Below, piece by piece: positions 48,866-56,920 of a DNA stretch of 64,000 bases (position 1 is the stretch's first letter; each line of letters begins with the position of its first letter). Where the stretch lies: contig NZ_VTEX01000006.1 of the NCBI RefSeq assembly GCF_008180865.1, forward strand, positions 186,281 through 250,280, given 5' to 3'. A program made the translations under genes and the position numbers. The stretch comes from Rossellomorea aquimaris (lineage in GTDB: Bacteria; Bacillota; Bacilli; Bacillales; Bacillaceae_B). Below the pieces are notes generated by a model, which ran no database searches, was not told where the DNA came from, and saw only the letters and a list, made by a program, of their open reading frames with translations.

Positions 48866-50501
48866 CGATTAACTTACCCTTTCTGCACTCTTCTTGGAAC
48901 GCACGTAATCGCTTGTATTTATCTAAAATGTAGGGGAGATACACATCCCATTTGTCTGTTTTCTTCGTCTTTTTATAAATCGTCCGGATCTTTTTCATAT
49001 AGCGGACCGCAAGCTTATAGCTGTCCCGATTCTTCTGATCGATCGCATCCATCACCCCGGCGTAATAGATTGGAAGGGCAAGCTCAGGCGCTTCCTTCGT
49101 CACGTCCCGGAGGCCCATGCCTTCCATCTCCTGAATGCTATAGCTCATATATTTCTGCAGCTCGACCCATTCACGATAAGCCTTCGCACTGATGAGATAC
49201 TCATTGTACGAGAAGAAGCTATACGGAAGCATGGAAAGGAGGAGTTCATTGACAAGGGAGCTGTCCTTTTCCATCAGCCAATCCATCGGAAGGATCCTCA
49301 CAAACCAGCGTACGAATCGGGTTGCTTCATAATAGTCGAGGGTTTCCAGGTGGTCCGGCATTCTGGATAATATATTGCGGACCAGGAAGAAGCCGACTTC
49401 GAAACGCTTCCCTACGAAAAATTTACGCAGCCAGAATTCACTGAACGCGACCAGCTCGGTACCCAGTTCATCCACCACTTCACTCGCCTTATTTAAATCT
49501 TCAAGGAGTAAATATTGATGAAGGATGGCCACGTTGTAAAAAGTGGAGTCCTGTGCGCTGCTTTCTTCTAAACGCGCAACCTCTTCACGGCGCCACGACT
49601 TCTGTTTGAACAAGTAATACCACAGGAAGCGGTACACTTCAGCTTTCATCATCGTACTATTTTCTGTGGAATCACTCATTTCAATCGTCTGCTTTTTCAA
49701 AAAAGCAACGTACGGATCGAAGCTGAATGGCATGGCATGTATCGACAGTTTTTCAACCGCGTCTTCCATTTCCCCTAATAGAAAATCATACATGCTGTAC
49801 TGCTCGCGGCTCAGCTCTACATTCCTCTTTTGTAAATAAAGATCGATGTGAATCGATAAATAGAAGGTAGCAAAGAGCTGATAAAGAGGCTTCCACTCCC
49901 GTTCGAATGGAGCTTCCTTCATGAAGCGTTTTGTTATATTTTGAACGAGGACATCCATCAAATAGGGCTGTCTTTCAAGTAACTCCAAGTCTTCCTGCTT
50001 GAGGATAGAGTTAAAGAATTGCCACCATTCCTCAGGCGTGTTCCCCCGCGTTTTCCGTTCGTTTAACAGATCGCTTGCTTTCTTTAGAGCACCGGTACTG
50101 CTGTGCTTCTTCAATAAATCATCCAGTGTCTGGGATTCCTGACTAGGTGGAGCAGACTGACTCCGCCAATTTTGTATCCACTCACTGACCCGTCCAACCT
50201 TGTTATATAGCATAAAAAAGGTCGCCATTTGATGCCGGCACCATTTATCCTGAGGACATGAGCACTTGCTTAAAAGGGGAAACGAAAAATTCAGCTCGAG
50301 CGTGACAGGCGTGACATCCTGCACCTCTGCCGTCACTTCCTCATCCCGGACCTTTACGTTCGAAACCAGATTTTGACGGAACAAAAGAAGGCCCTTCGAA
50401 ACGACATTCTTACTCTCGTCCTGATTCGGGTCCAGTTCACCCTGTATCGACTGACTCATGGGAAGTAACTTATCCTTCAACTCCTGAATACGAATCGACA
50501 T
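48858..50501 (-). CDS. ywqB: SWIM zinc-finger protein YwqB
   Basis: 547-aa protein with an N-terminal SWIM zinc finger (CSCPQDKWCRHQ, C-x-C-x5-C-x-H) near res. 80, followed by a long alpha-helical, TPR-like region. It precedes and overlaps the SNF2 helicase gene; the pair probably acts together on DNA. ATG 50501 (MSIRIQ) follows GGAGAGG by seven bases; a TTG codon at 50504 adds one residue. Confidence 0.88.
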   Translation of the reverse strand: MSIRIQELKDKLLPMSQSIQGELDPNQDESKNVVSKGLLLFRQNLVSNVKVRDEEVTAEVQDVTPVTLELNFSFPLLSKCSCPQDKWCRHQMATFFMLYNKVGRVSEWIQNWRSQSAPPSQESQTLDDLLKKHSSTGALKKASDLLNERKTRGNTPEEWWQFFNSILKQEDLELLERQPYLMDVLVQNITKRFMKEAPFEREWKPLYQLFATFYLSIHIDLYLQKRNVELSREQYSMYDFLLGEMEDAVEKLSIHAMPFSFDPYVAFLKKQTIEMSDSTENSTMMKAEVYRFLWYYLFKQKSWRREEVARLEESSAQDSTFYNVAILHQYLLLEDLNKASEVVDELGTELVAFSEFWLRKFFVGKRFEVGFFLVRNILSRMPDHLETLDYYEATRFVRWFVRILPMDWLMEKDSSLVNELLLSMLPYSFFSYNEYLISAKAYREWVELQKYMSYSIQEMEGMGLRDVTKEAPELALPIYYAGVMDAIDQKNRDSYKLAVRYMKKIRTIYKKTKKTDKWDVYLPYILDKYKRLRAFQEECRKGKLIDA

Positions 50502-50692
50502 CAACCAACCTCTCCAATCTATAAAATCGCATTCTTTTATTATAACGCAAAAGGAGGGGGAAAAGGAACATGTGGCGGGGGAAGTGGTGGAAGAGGGTGA
50601 GGTGAGGGTGGAGGAGTTTGTCGAATTGTGTAGTGACTGTTGGGTTTTGTTGGGAGGCAGAGTGGGATTGGGACGCTTGGGAGAGTGAAGTT

Positions 50693-50781
50693 GATAATAT
50701 ATTTAGAAAGTCGATAATAAAAGTAGCAAAGATAATAATATATGGTCCCATCTCGATAATAAAATCCTCAAAGTCGATAAT
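50693..50781. repeat. intergenic GATAAT array
   Basis: GATAAT(AAAA) cores at 50693, 50713, 50731, 50755 and 50776; the average spacing is near 21 bp but irregular. It lies in the 474-bp ywqB-phosphatase gap. A G-rich stretch on the plus strand (50545-50690) separates it from ywqB. Confidence 0.65.
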
Positions 50782-50844
50782 AAAACTTGAAGATGAGTAA
50801 AAAACCTACAAAAAGTTGCTTGTTACAGGTTGATGGAGGTGGAT

Positions 50845-50938
50845 TTGAAAATAAAAAGTGCGTTTTTGAAAATAAATCCCCTTAATTTGAAAATAAAACG
50901 CCAAAATTGAAAATAAACCGGTGGAATTTGAAAATAAA
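50845..50938. repeat. intergenic 21-bp-period array, TTGAAAATAAA core
   Basis: TTGAAAATAAA begins at 50845, 50866, 50887, 50907 and 50928 (spacing 21, 21, 20, 21). GGAGGTGG precedes the first core and a 21-codon frame (50845-50910) follows it, but the 20-bp step breaks that frame. Confidence 0.8.
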
Positions 50939-50975
50939 ACTCCAGAATTAACTCAAAACCTCTCCAATCCCCACC

Positions 50976-52595
50976 TTATCCCTCCACATGCACATAAAAA
51001 GTCTTCCCATCGTACACATTCACACTCTTCAGCCTCACTTTTTCACCATTTTTCCAATAAAAATCCTTATTTTCAGGAAAACGCAGCTTTTCGTCCCCAC
51101 GCTTCACCACCATCACAGGATTTTTCGAGGTCCGTCCCTCGATCTTCACGTCAAAACCTCTTTCACGATATAATTCCGCACCATTCACATACCAGGAGGC
51201 AAATTCACCTGATGATAATGAAAATCCTAGATACTTAGCAATCACTCTGGGTATATCGGTATTTTCTATAAGACCTACAGGCTTCCCAGGGCCATACGCG
51301 TATAAAAAGACATCCTCACCGGTGTGTCCATGAGTCGTAAAACCAAGATTGGCCCGCTTCGCCATAAGCTTCACCATTGCATCCTCCAGATCCTCTGCTT
51401 TTTTAGAGGCATCCTCCATCGCACAGAATTCTTTTTTACTCAAGTTCCCTAACCCATAGTTTGAAAGGACCTCTTTTAAATTTGAACGATCCTCCTTAAG
51501 CTGGGAAACGGCACCTTTAACCGTAAGCTCAGCTTTACGCAAAGGCTCCACAAACTTTTCAACTGGCTGATTTTTATAGTCCCCGTTTGTACCTTGATTC
51601 CCAAGTGTCAACCCGCTATTTCCGTGATCGGTCACGGCGACCACCATTGTATTTCGGTCCTCGCGCGCGAACTTTAAAGCTTCTCCAACGGCGTCATCAA
51701 AGCTCAATACCTCACTGATCATTCCTACAGGATCATTTTTATGAGCGGCCCAATCCACCTTACTGCCTTCAACCATCAAGAAGAACCCCTTCTCACTTTG
51801 AGAAAGGCGCTGGATGGCTGCACGAGTCATCTCCGCAAGGGAAGGTTCATCAGGCTTTAGAGACTTCCTGTCCATTTCATAGGCAATGTCCTCTTCAGCA
51901 AACGCACCCCATAATTTAGATGAGCCTTTTCTTTTTAGAAGTCCGTCCCTCTTCAAAACCAAATCATAGCCCTCTGAGCCGATGACCTCGACAAGATTTT
52001 CTCCATCCTCGCGACTGACTTCCTTGGTTTTAAGCATGCCGTCATCGTTTTTCACATGGTCTTTTGATTTCGGTTTCAACCAGGCGGCACCTCCACCTAA
52101 GATAACGTCGAGACCCTGATACACCTGTTGTTCCCCGATATCTCCAAATTCATCACGGTTCAAGACATGGGAAGTGAATGCAGCCGGAGTGGCATGCTGG
52201 ACAGGTGAGGTAGCTACGATACCGGTTTTGTAGCCGGCCAACTTGGCACCCTCGAGGATGGTCAAAACGGGACGTCCATCCGGGTTCATTCCTATGTAAT
52301 CAGCTTTCGTCTTCATACCGGTGGCCATGCCAGACCCGGCTGCAGCGGAATCGGTGATTGCTGATTGAGCTGAGTATGTCCGGGCGCCGCCGACCAGAAT
52401 CTTATCCAGATGAAGGTCCGTCCCTCGGTACCAACGTGACAACGTGACGATGTCGGAGTTGGTGCCGTCCATGATCATGAGGATGACGTTTTTCTTTGGT
52501 GGATTTGGGGCTGCGAATAGGCAGGTGGATGGGAAGGAGAAGGCCAGGAGTGAGAGGAGGATGGTTAGGATGATGAGGCGTTTTAGTGTATTCAT
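50976..52595 (-). CDS. secreted alkaline phosphatase
   Basis: 539-aa PhoA-superfamily phosphomonoesterase with an N-terminal signal peptide (cut near LFA-AP). The metal/phosphate site is visible: MDGTNSD, nucleophile Ser in ITDSAAAGSGMATG, SKVDWAAHKND, TDHGNSG and THGHTGEDV. At 539 aa it exceeds B. subtilis PhoA/PhoB (about 460) through C-terminal additions. Three GGACGG motifs are embedded in three different reading frames. AAAGGAG precedes the ATG. A Pho box was not recognised. Confidence 0.9.
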   Translation of the reverse strand: MNTLKRLIILTILLSLLAFSFPSTCLFAAPNPPKKNVILMIMDGTNSDIVTLSRWYRGTDLHLDKILVGGARTYSAQSAITDSAAAGSGMATGMKTKADYIGMNPDGRPVLTILEGAKLAGYKTGIVATSPVQHATPAAFTSHVLNRDEFGDIGEQQVYQGLDVILGGGAAWLKPKSKDHVKNDDGMLKTKEVSREDGENLVEVIGSEGYDLVLKRDGLLKRKGSSKLWGAFAEEDIAYEMDRKSLKPDEPSLAEMTRAAIQRLSQSEKGFFLMVEGSKVDWAAHKNDPVGMISEVLSFDDAVGEALKFAREDRNTMVVAVTDHGNSGLTLGNQGTNGDYKNQPVEKFVEPLRKAELTVKGAVSQLKEDRSNLKEVLSNYGLGNLSKKEFCAMEDASKKAEDLEDAMVKLMAKRANLGFTTHGHTGEDVFLYAYGPGKPVGLIENTDIPRVIAKYLGFSLSSGEFASWYVNGAELYRERGFDVKIEGRTSKNPVMVVKRGDEKLRFPENKDFYWKNGEKVRLKSVNVYDGKTFYVHVEG

Positions 52596-52694
52596 GGTGA
52601 GCGCTCCTTTATGTCAGTGATTAACCAATAGTATTTGTTGGTTGAGAAGGAGTATGTATAGAAAATGAAGCGTCTTCATTTACACATGTAGTCG

Positions 52695-52740
52695 ACAAAA
52701 AAAGTCGCATCTAAACCTACCTGGCTTTAGATGCGACTAA
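52695..52740 (-). terminator. terminator of the yknWX-like pair
   Basis: AGTCGCATCTAAA / TTTAGATGCGACT, a 13-bp perfect stem with a 10-nt loop, A-run on the left. Confidence 0.9.
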
Positions 52741-52746
52741 TCCCTA

Positions 52747-53985
52747 TTATTTCCGTTCCAATATTCCAATTAGCAGGTTTTCTAATACCGTCGGGCGATC
52801 TACTTTCTTCAACTCACTCAATTTGATTTTATTCCAATCAATGCCCGTTACGAAAGGAGTACCGTTCTCTAAAGCAGGAATGTCCCCTGGATAAACAATG
52901 TAGTATTCTCCTGCCTTCACTCCTGACTTGATTTGTTGCTGCCCATTTACTTGAAGCCCTGTTTCAACTTTTCGCTTTTCAACGGTTCCTTTTTCTGTGA
53001 GGATCCAGACGTATGTAGAAGAACCTTCTTTTTCAATCGCAGTGACAGGCACGACCAATGCACCTTTTACTTCCTCCGTGATGATCGATAGGAAAACGTG
53101 ATGACCGGGTAGAAGCTTATTCTCAGTGTCCTGAATTTTCACTTCCACAGGATACATGCTATCTGTTTGCAAGTGTGGATCGTTTTTTGGGAGAGTGGCA
53201 ACACTGGTCACAATTCCTTTTTGAGTCTTTTTCTCAATGTCGGATTGAACGACTGCGCTCATATTTTCTTCCACGGTCACGATTTCTTTTTCCGTAAGAT
53301 CAGTCGCTACAATGGTGGACTGTGAGGCAATCGTAATCAATGGATTATCAATCGCATGGGAGAGGTCCTTGATGGTCCCGTCCACACTGCTTTGCACCGT
53401 TAACGTTGTTTCATACGATTCCATATCTGAAATTTGGCGTTCAAGATTATCGATTTGATTTTCTAAGCGGTCAATTTCTAATTCTTTAGCGGCAATTTCT
53501 TTTTTTATTTCGTACTCCGACTGAAGTGCACTGGCGTCAATCGGAATTTTTTTGTCGTCCGATGAAGAGGAAGGAAGGGACGATTCCAGGCTTTCCAAAT
53601 CATCGATGTTGTCTTCAATACTATCAATCTCATCTTCCAATTGCTCTACTTCTGATTCCAGAACACTTTTTTGTTGTGTTTGATCGGTTACTTCATATTC
53701 ATAAAGTGGCGTTCCGGATTTTACCTGTTCACCTTCTTTAACAAGGAATTTCTTGAAGGAGCCAAATTCGTCGTTGAAATAGATGTAGCTTTCTTCTTCA
53801 GCTGTAACGACACCAGGTTTCGGAAGCTCTTTAACTAAATCGTCTTTTCCGCTGATTTCCCAATTGGCTACCCGGACTTCGCGATCGACCTTGCTGTTCG
53901 CTTTTTCAATTAGATATGTATTTGCACCGACAAACAAAAGAGAGAGTGTTAAAGTGCTATAAAAAATGGTTTTCCTTTTCATCAT
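52747..53985 (-). CDS. HlyD/MFP-type adaptor protein, YknX-like
   Basis: 412-aa membrane-fusion-type adaptor: N-terminal TM anchor (about res. 5-24), a biotinyl-lipoyl-like hairpin split by a long coiled coil (about 110-205, Glu/Asp/Ile/Leu-rich), then beta-barrel and membrane-proximal domains (LLPGHHVFLSI, VPVTAIEKEG). It resembles YknX, which works with the ABC proteins YknYZ and with YknW in SdpC-toxin resistance. No ABC ATPase or permease is adjacent here. ATG 53985 has AAAGG eight bases upstream. Confidence 0.8.
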   Translation of the reverse strand: MMKRKTIFYSTLTLSLLFVGANTYLIEKANSKVDREVRVANWEISGKDDLVKELPKPGVVTAEEESYIYFNDEFGSFKKFLVKEGEQVKSGTPLYEYEVTDQTQQKSVLESEVEQLEDEIDSIEDNIDDLESLESSLPSSSSDDKKIPIDASALQSEYEIKKEIAAKELEIDRLENQIDNLERQISDMESYETTLTVQSSVDGTIKDLSHAIDNPLITIASQSTIVATDLTEKEIVTVEENMSAVVQSDIEKKTQKGIVTSVATLPKNDPHLQTDSMYPVEVKIQDTENKLLPGHHVFLSIITEEVKGALVVPVTAIEKEGSSTYVWILTEKGTVEKRKVETGLQVNGQQQIKSGVKAGEYYIVYPGDIPALENGTPFVTGIDWNKIKLSELKKVDRPTVLENLLIGILERK

Positions 53986-54004
53986 GTTCACAGCCTTTAG
54001 AAAG

Positions 54005-54670
54005 TTAAATTAAGGTTGAAATGTTTAAGAAAGCGAGTAGTGCGTTAAGAGACCACAAGAATAAATTGGTTAAGAGAATCACTAACCAGATGATCCAGTT
54101 TTTTTGATTGGTTAACTGTTTGATACCTTTGTATTGAATGTAGAAAACCCAAACTTTAAAAAGTGAGAAGCTTCCCATTAAATAGATGACATACGATTTT
54201 GATGTTATATATTGGGTGATGACTCCTAATGATAGTGGTGAAGAGTACCAGTCAAGGGATAAGAATAGGGATAATGGAATATAGGTTAGTTTTTCAACTA
54301 ATAGAATCATTAAGACTATACCTTGAGTGATAGCCAGTTTACGGTATTCACCTTCGTCAGAAATGGTCCAAAAGATTAATGAAGAGAAAAAGAGGACTAT
54401 CGCTGCATAAAGCAGTCCGGCTAGTAATCTACCTAAGAAAAACAGGAATTTCTCTAGTTCATAAGTGGTTGGTGAAAGTTTTGTCATTTCTTTGGAAAGA
54501 GGATCCATACCGATTCCAAAAGAAGAAATGAGTCCAAATACGATGATGGATAGTAAAAATAGGAAAAAGATACGTTTTCTATATCCCTTTATCACTTCCA
54601 TCTTTTTCAATTGGTAAAAGAAGGTTGATGGTTGAGTAATACCCCTGAATAGTCTGACTTCTCTATGCAT
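54005..54670 (-). CDS. Yip1-family membrane protein, YknW-like
   Basis: 221-aa protein with five to six TM helices, Yip1/YknW type. In B. subtilis YknW aids assembly of the YknXYZ transporter. ATG 54670 (MHREVRLF) has GGAGG about ten bases upstream; the longer frame from 54703 encodes that site. It precedes the YknX-like gene by about 20 bp, so the pair is an operon. Confidence 0.72.
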   Translation of the reverse strand: MHREVRLFRGITQPSTFFYQLKKMEVIKGYRKRIFFLFLLSIIVFGLISSFGIGMDPLSKEMTKLSPTTYELEKFLFFLGRLLAGLLYAAIVLFFSSLIFWTISDEGEYRKLAITQGIVLMILLVEKLTYIPLSLFLSLDWYSSPLSLGVITQYITSKSYVIYLMGSFSLFKVWVFYIQYKGIKQLTNQKNWIIWLVILLTNLFLWSLNALLAFLNISTLI

Positions 54671-54767
54671 AAAATGTTGGCCTCCAACTTGTATAAATTC
54701 CATCTCTTATTCTATCGAAAATCATCGAACTTTTCCATAAATTGTAGAACGAAATCTGAAATTAAAT

Positions 54768-54795
54768 AAAAAAAGCGTCGAATGGACGCTTTTAC
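54768..54795 (-). terminator. terminator of the riboswitch-microprotein unit
   Basis: AAAGCGTC / GACGCTTT stem with a 5-nt loop and A7 on the left (T-run on the minus strand). It overlaps the stop codon of the microprotein. Confidence 0.8.
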
Positions 54796-54923
54796 ATCTG
54801 GTACGTAAGAACTGTAGTACCTGTTATGAGGATAATTGTAAATAAAAATAATCCTGCATATAATAATTTCTTCCTATTTTTCTTTCTCTTGTGCATTTCT
54901 TCCGGAGTTAAAAACGACGACAA
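54792..54923 (-). CDS. 43-aa single-TM microprotein under c-di-GMP-I riboswitch
   Basis: TTG 54923 is preceded by AGGAGGG with seven-base spacing. It encodes MSSFLTPEEMHKRKKNRKK, then a hydrophobic helix (about res. 20-40) and a short tail YQM. The basic N-terminus should face the cytosol. The gene is bracketed by a riboswitch and a terminator, strong support for expression. Family and function unknown. Confidence 0.7.
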   Translation of the reverse strand: MSSFLTPEEMHKRKKNRKKLLYAGLFLFTIILITGTTVLTYQM

Positions 54924-54936
54924 TTACAATCCCTCC

Positions 54937-55019
54937 TGGTTTTGGTAGCTGGCTGGCATGGTTAGCCCCTATAGCTTTGCGTCATCACCTTTCGATGATT
55001 TTGCCATTATTCAGAACCT
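54937..55019 (-). ncRNA. c-di-GMP-I (GEMM-I) riboswitch
   Basis: On the minus strand: ATGGCAAAATCATC, GAAA tetraloop, GGTGATGACGCAAAGC, then TATAGGGGCTAACC and ATGCCAGCCAGCTACC. These are the conserved core, tetraloop and 3' pairing strand of class I c-di-GMP aptamers in the right order. The ribosome site of the microprotein begins right after the aptamer, suggesting translational control. Confidence 0.9.
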
Positions 55020-55026
55020 TACTTCT

Positions 55027-55056
55027 ATTCTATCGACAAATTACCGCAAGCTGTAA
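55027..55056 (-). promoter_or_regulatory. promoter of the riboswitch-microprotein transcript
   Basis: Minus-strand TTACAG (55056-55051), 18-bp spacer and TAGAAT (55032-55027). The start point would fall at the aptamer's 5' edge. Confidence 0.45.
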
Positions 55057-55212
55057 TAGGTAATTGTTCCTTATTTAATGGAAATATTTTAAAAATAGTC
55101 TATCAATCAATGTATTTTTTTGGTATTATAACTAGTAATTGATGTTTGAACTTTCGTCTAATAGTGTAATAAAGTGATAGAAACTGTTTAATATTGTAGG
55201 AGGTTGTCTTTT

Positions 55213-55371
55213 TTGAAAGGAAACGTAAGCAAGGAACAATACGTTCTCTCTGTTATCCAGAAAGCTTATGACAAGGGTCAGCAAGGAGATATGAATACAG
55301 ATAAAATGATTGATTGGCTAAAACAAGAATTGCAAACTGGATATGCTTTAAATCAACGAAAAGCGCTGTAG
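55213..55371 (+). CDS. small hypothetical protein
   Basis: 52-aa protein beginning MKGNVSKEQYVLSVIQKAYD, predicted mostly helical and soluble. TTG 55213 follows AGGAGG with about nine-base spacing. Its stop lies within the shared terminator hairpin. No family recognised. Confidence 0.6.
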   Translation: MKGNVSKEQYVLSVIQKAYDKGQQGDMNTDKMIDWLKQELQTGYALNQRKAL

Positions 55372-55401
55372 AATCCTTAATGGGAATCTCAGCGCTTTTT
55401 G
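55358..55401. terminator. bidirectional terminator, small ORF / lyase operon
   Basis: AAAAGCGCTG / CAGCGCTTTT stem with inner complementarity and T- and A-runs, between convergent genes. Confidence 0.8.
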
Positions 55402-55413
55402 TTTTATATAGAA

Positions 55414-56904
55414 TCAAAAGCGAAATGACAATAATTCTTTCCGCTTTTGATTCAATGATTGAACGGTGTTATCCAGCTCTTCTATTTGAAGGGCGAGAGT
55501 TTTGTTCCTGTTTTGAATCATTCTTGAAACCTCATCCGGATTAGGACCTCCCTGGATATTTCTTATTTTTATAAAATATTCAGGGGAGATGATTTTCTTC
55601 CATTCATCATCGGTCAATGAAATATTGGCATGTTCTTGAATCATTTTATTGATTTCTTCAACATCCCAGTCGTAAAGTTCTTTTCGTTCCTGAATCGTTT
55701 TTCTGGAAATGGAACTGGCGATGGAATGTGCTTTTCGAAATGGAATCTGGTAATCCCTCGACAGGGTATCAGCGAGCTCGGTAATGGTAATGCTCGATTT
55801 CTTGGACATTTCTTTGGCATGATCCTTGTTTACTTTTAAAGTGGCAATGACCGCGTACATAAGCTTTAGGACACGGTTCGCGTTGTTGAATGCACGATAG
55901 AGATGTGGCTGCAGGTCATCCTCTGTATCGACGATGTCACCAAACGGAGTGTTATGCACCATGTTCATGGCGGCAAGAGCATCTCCATAAGCGCTGCTTG
56001 CGATGGAGCGGGAGTGTTCGATGGACACCGGGTTTCTCTTTTGGGGCATGATACTGCTGACCTGCACATATGGGTCTGCCACCAGAAACGTTCCGAACTC
56101 CCTCGTGACATGTTGAAGGAAGTCCTGGATCCACCTGCCTGTATTGACCATACAAGTCATAAGGGCTGTAGCGGTTTCTAATAAATAATCAGCGCCTCCG
56201 ATCGAGTCATAGGAGTTTTCAATGATTGAATCGAAACCCAACAATTCACGTGTTCGTTCCCGGCTGATTGGAAATCCGGTAGTCGTGAGGGCTGCTGCTC
56301 CCAGTGGAGACTGGTTCACGGTTGTATAGGCCTCTTGCAGGCGTTTAATATCTCTTTGTAACACATCGTAAATGGCTAAGAAATAATGCCCCAGGGTGGT
56401 AGGCTGTGCCGGCTGGGTATGTGTGTATCCCGTCATATACGTTTCTGTGTGCTGTTCTGCTTGAGCGAGTAACACTTCACTTAATTGATTGGATGTTCTT
56501 AGAAGGTGCAGAAGGTGCTCTCTCAATACAAGGCGATACATGGCCACACCCATATCATTCCGGCTTCTTCCTATATGGATTTTACCTGCCAGTTCGTCTC
56601 CGATTTCCTCGCCGATCTTGGCTTCCATCATAAAGAACAGGTCTTCAAATTGGGGCTGATAACAGACTCCTGCGACCTCTGTTTCTGCGACATGATTAAT
56701 TCCCTCCAGCATCTTTTTCGCCTCGTTCTGTGAAATGATGACCTGCTCGGAAAGCATGATGACATGCGCCCGATGAATATCAAACATGACATGAAACAGA
56801 TAATCCCTCTGGTCGTTAAATACAGGCATCAACAGCTCTTCCACATACGTTTTACCCGGAAAAGAGCTGCCTTCATTTTTAATGAAATCTTCTAAATTAA
56901 TCAT
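55414..56904 (-). CDS. argininosuccinate-lyase-like C-N lyase
   Basis: 496-aa member of the aspartase/ASL superfamily. Active-site segments: GRSRNDMGVAMYR (ASL normally has GRSRNDQ), TGYTHTQPAQPTT and the mobile signature loop SSIMPQKRNPVS. It is longer than housekeeping ArgH (about 460) and has no argG or other arg gene beside it. As last gene of an importer operon it probably cleaves the imported compound, an N-substituted aspartate or aminopolycarboxylate as in EDDS lyase; this is inference. GGAGTTG precedes the ATG. Confidence 0.8.
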   Translation of the reverse strand: MINLEDFIKNEGSSFPGKTYVEELLMPVFNDQRDYLFHVMFDIHRAHVIMLSEQVIISQNEAKKMLEGINHVAETEVAGVCYQPQFEDLFFMMEAKIGEEIGDELAGKIHIGRSRNDMGVAMYRLVLREHLLHLLRTSNQLSEVLLAQAEQHTETYMTGYTHTQPAQPTTLGHYFLAIYDVLQRDIKRLQEAYTTVNQSPLGAAALTTTGFPISRERTRELLGFDSIIENSYDSIGGADYLLETATALMTCMVNTGRWIQDFLQHVTREFGTFLVADPYVQVSSIMPQKRNPVSIEHSRSIASSAYGDALAAMNMVHNTPFGDIVDTEDDLQPHLYRAFNNANRVLKLMYAVIATLKVNKDHAKEMSKKSSITITELADTLSRDYQIPFRKAHSIASSISRKTIQERKELYDWDVEEINKMIQEHANISLTDDEWKKIISPEYFIKIRNIQGGPNPDEVSRMIQNRNKTLALQIEELDNTVQSLNQKRKELLSFRF

Positions 56905-56920
56905 TCTTTCAACTCCGATT

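Noticed and set aside
48497..49192. 231-codon plus-strand ORF antisense to ywqA/ywqB
   Set aside because: Shadow of two well-supported genes; no ribosome site and no domain seen.
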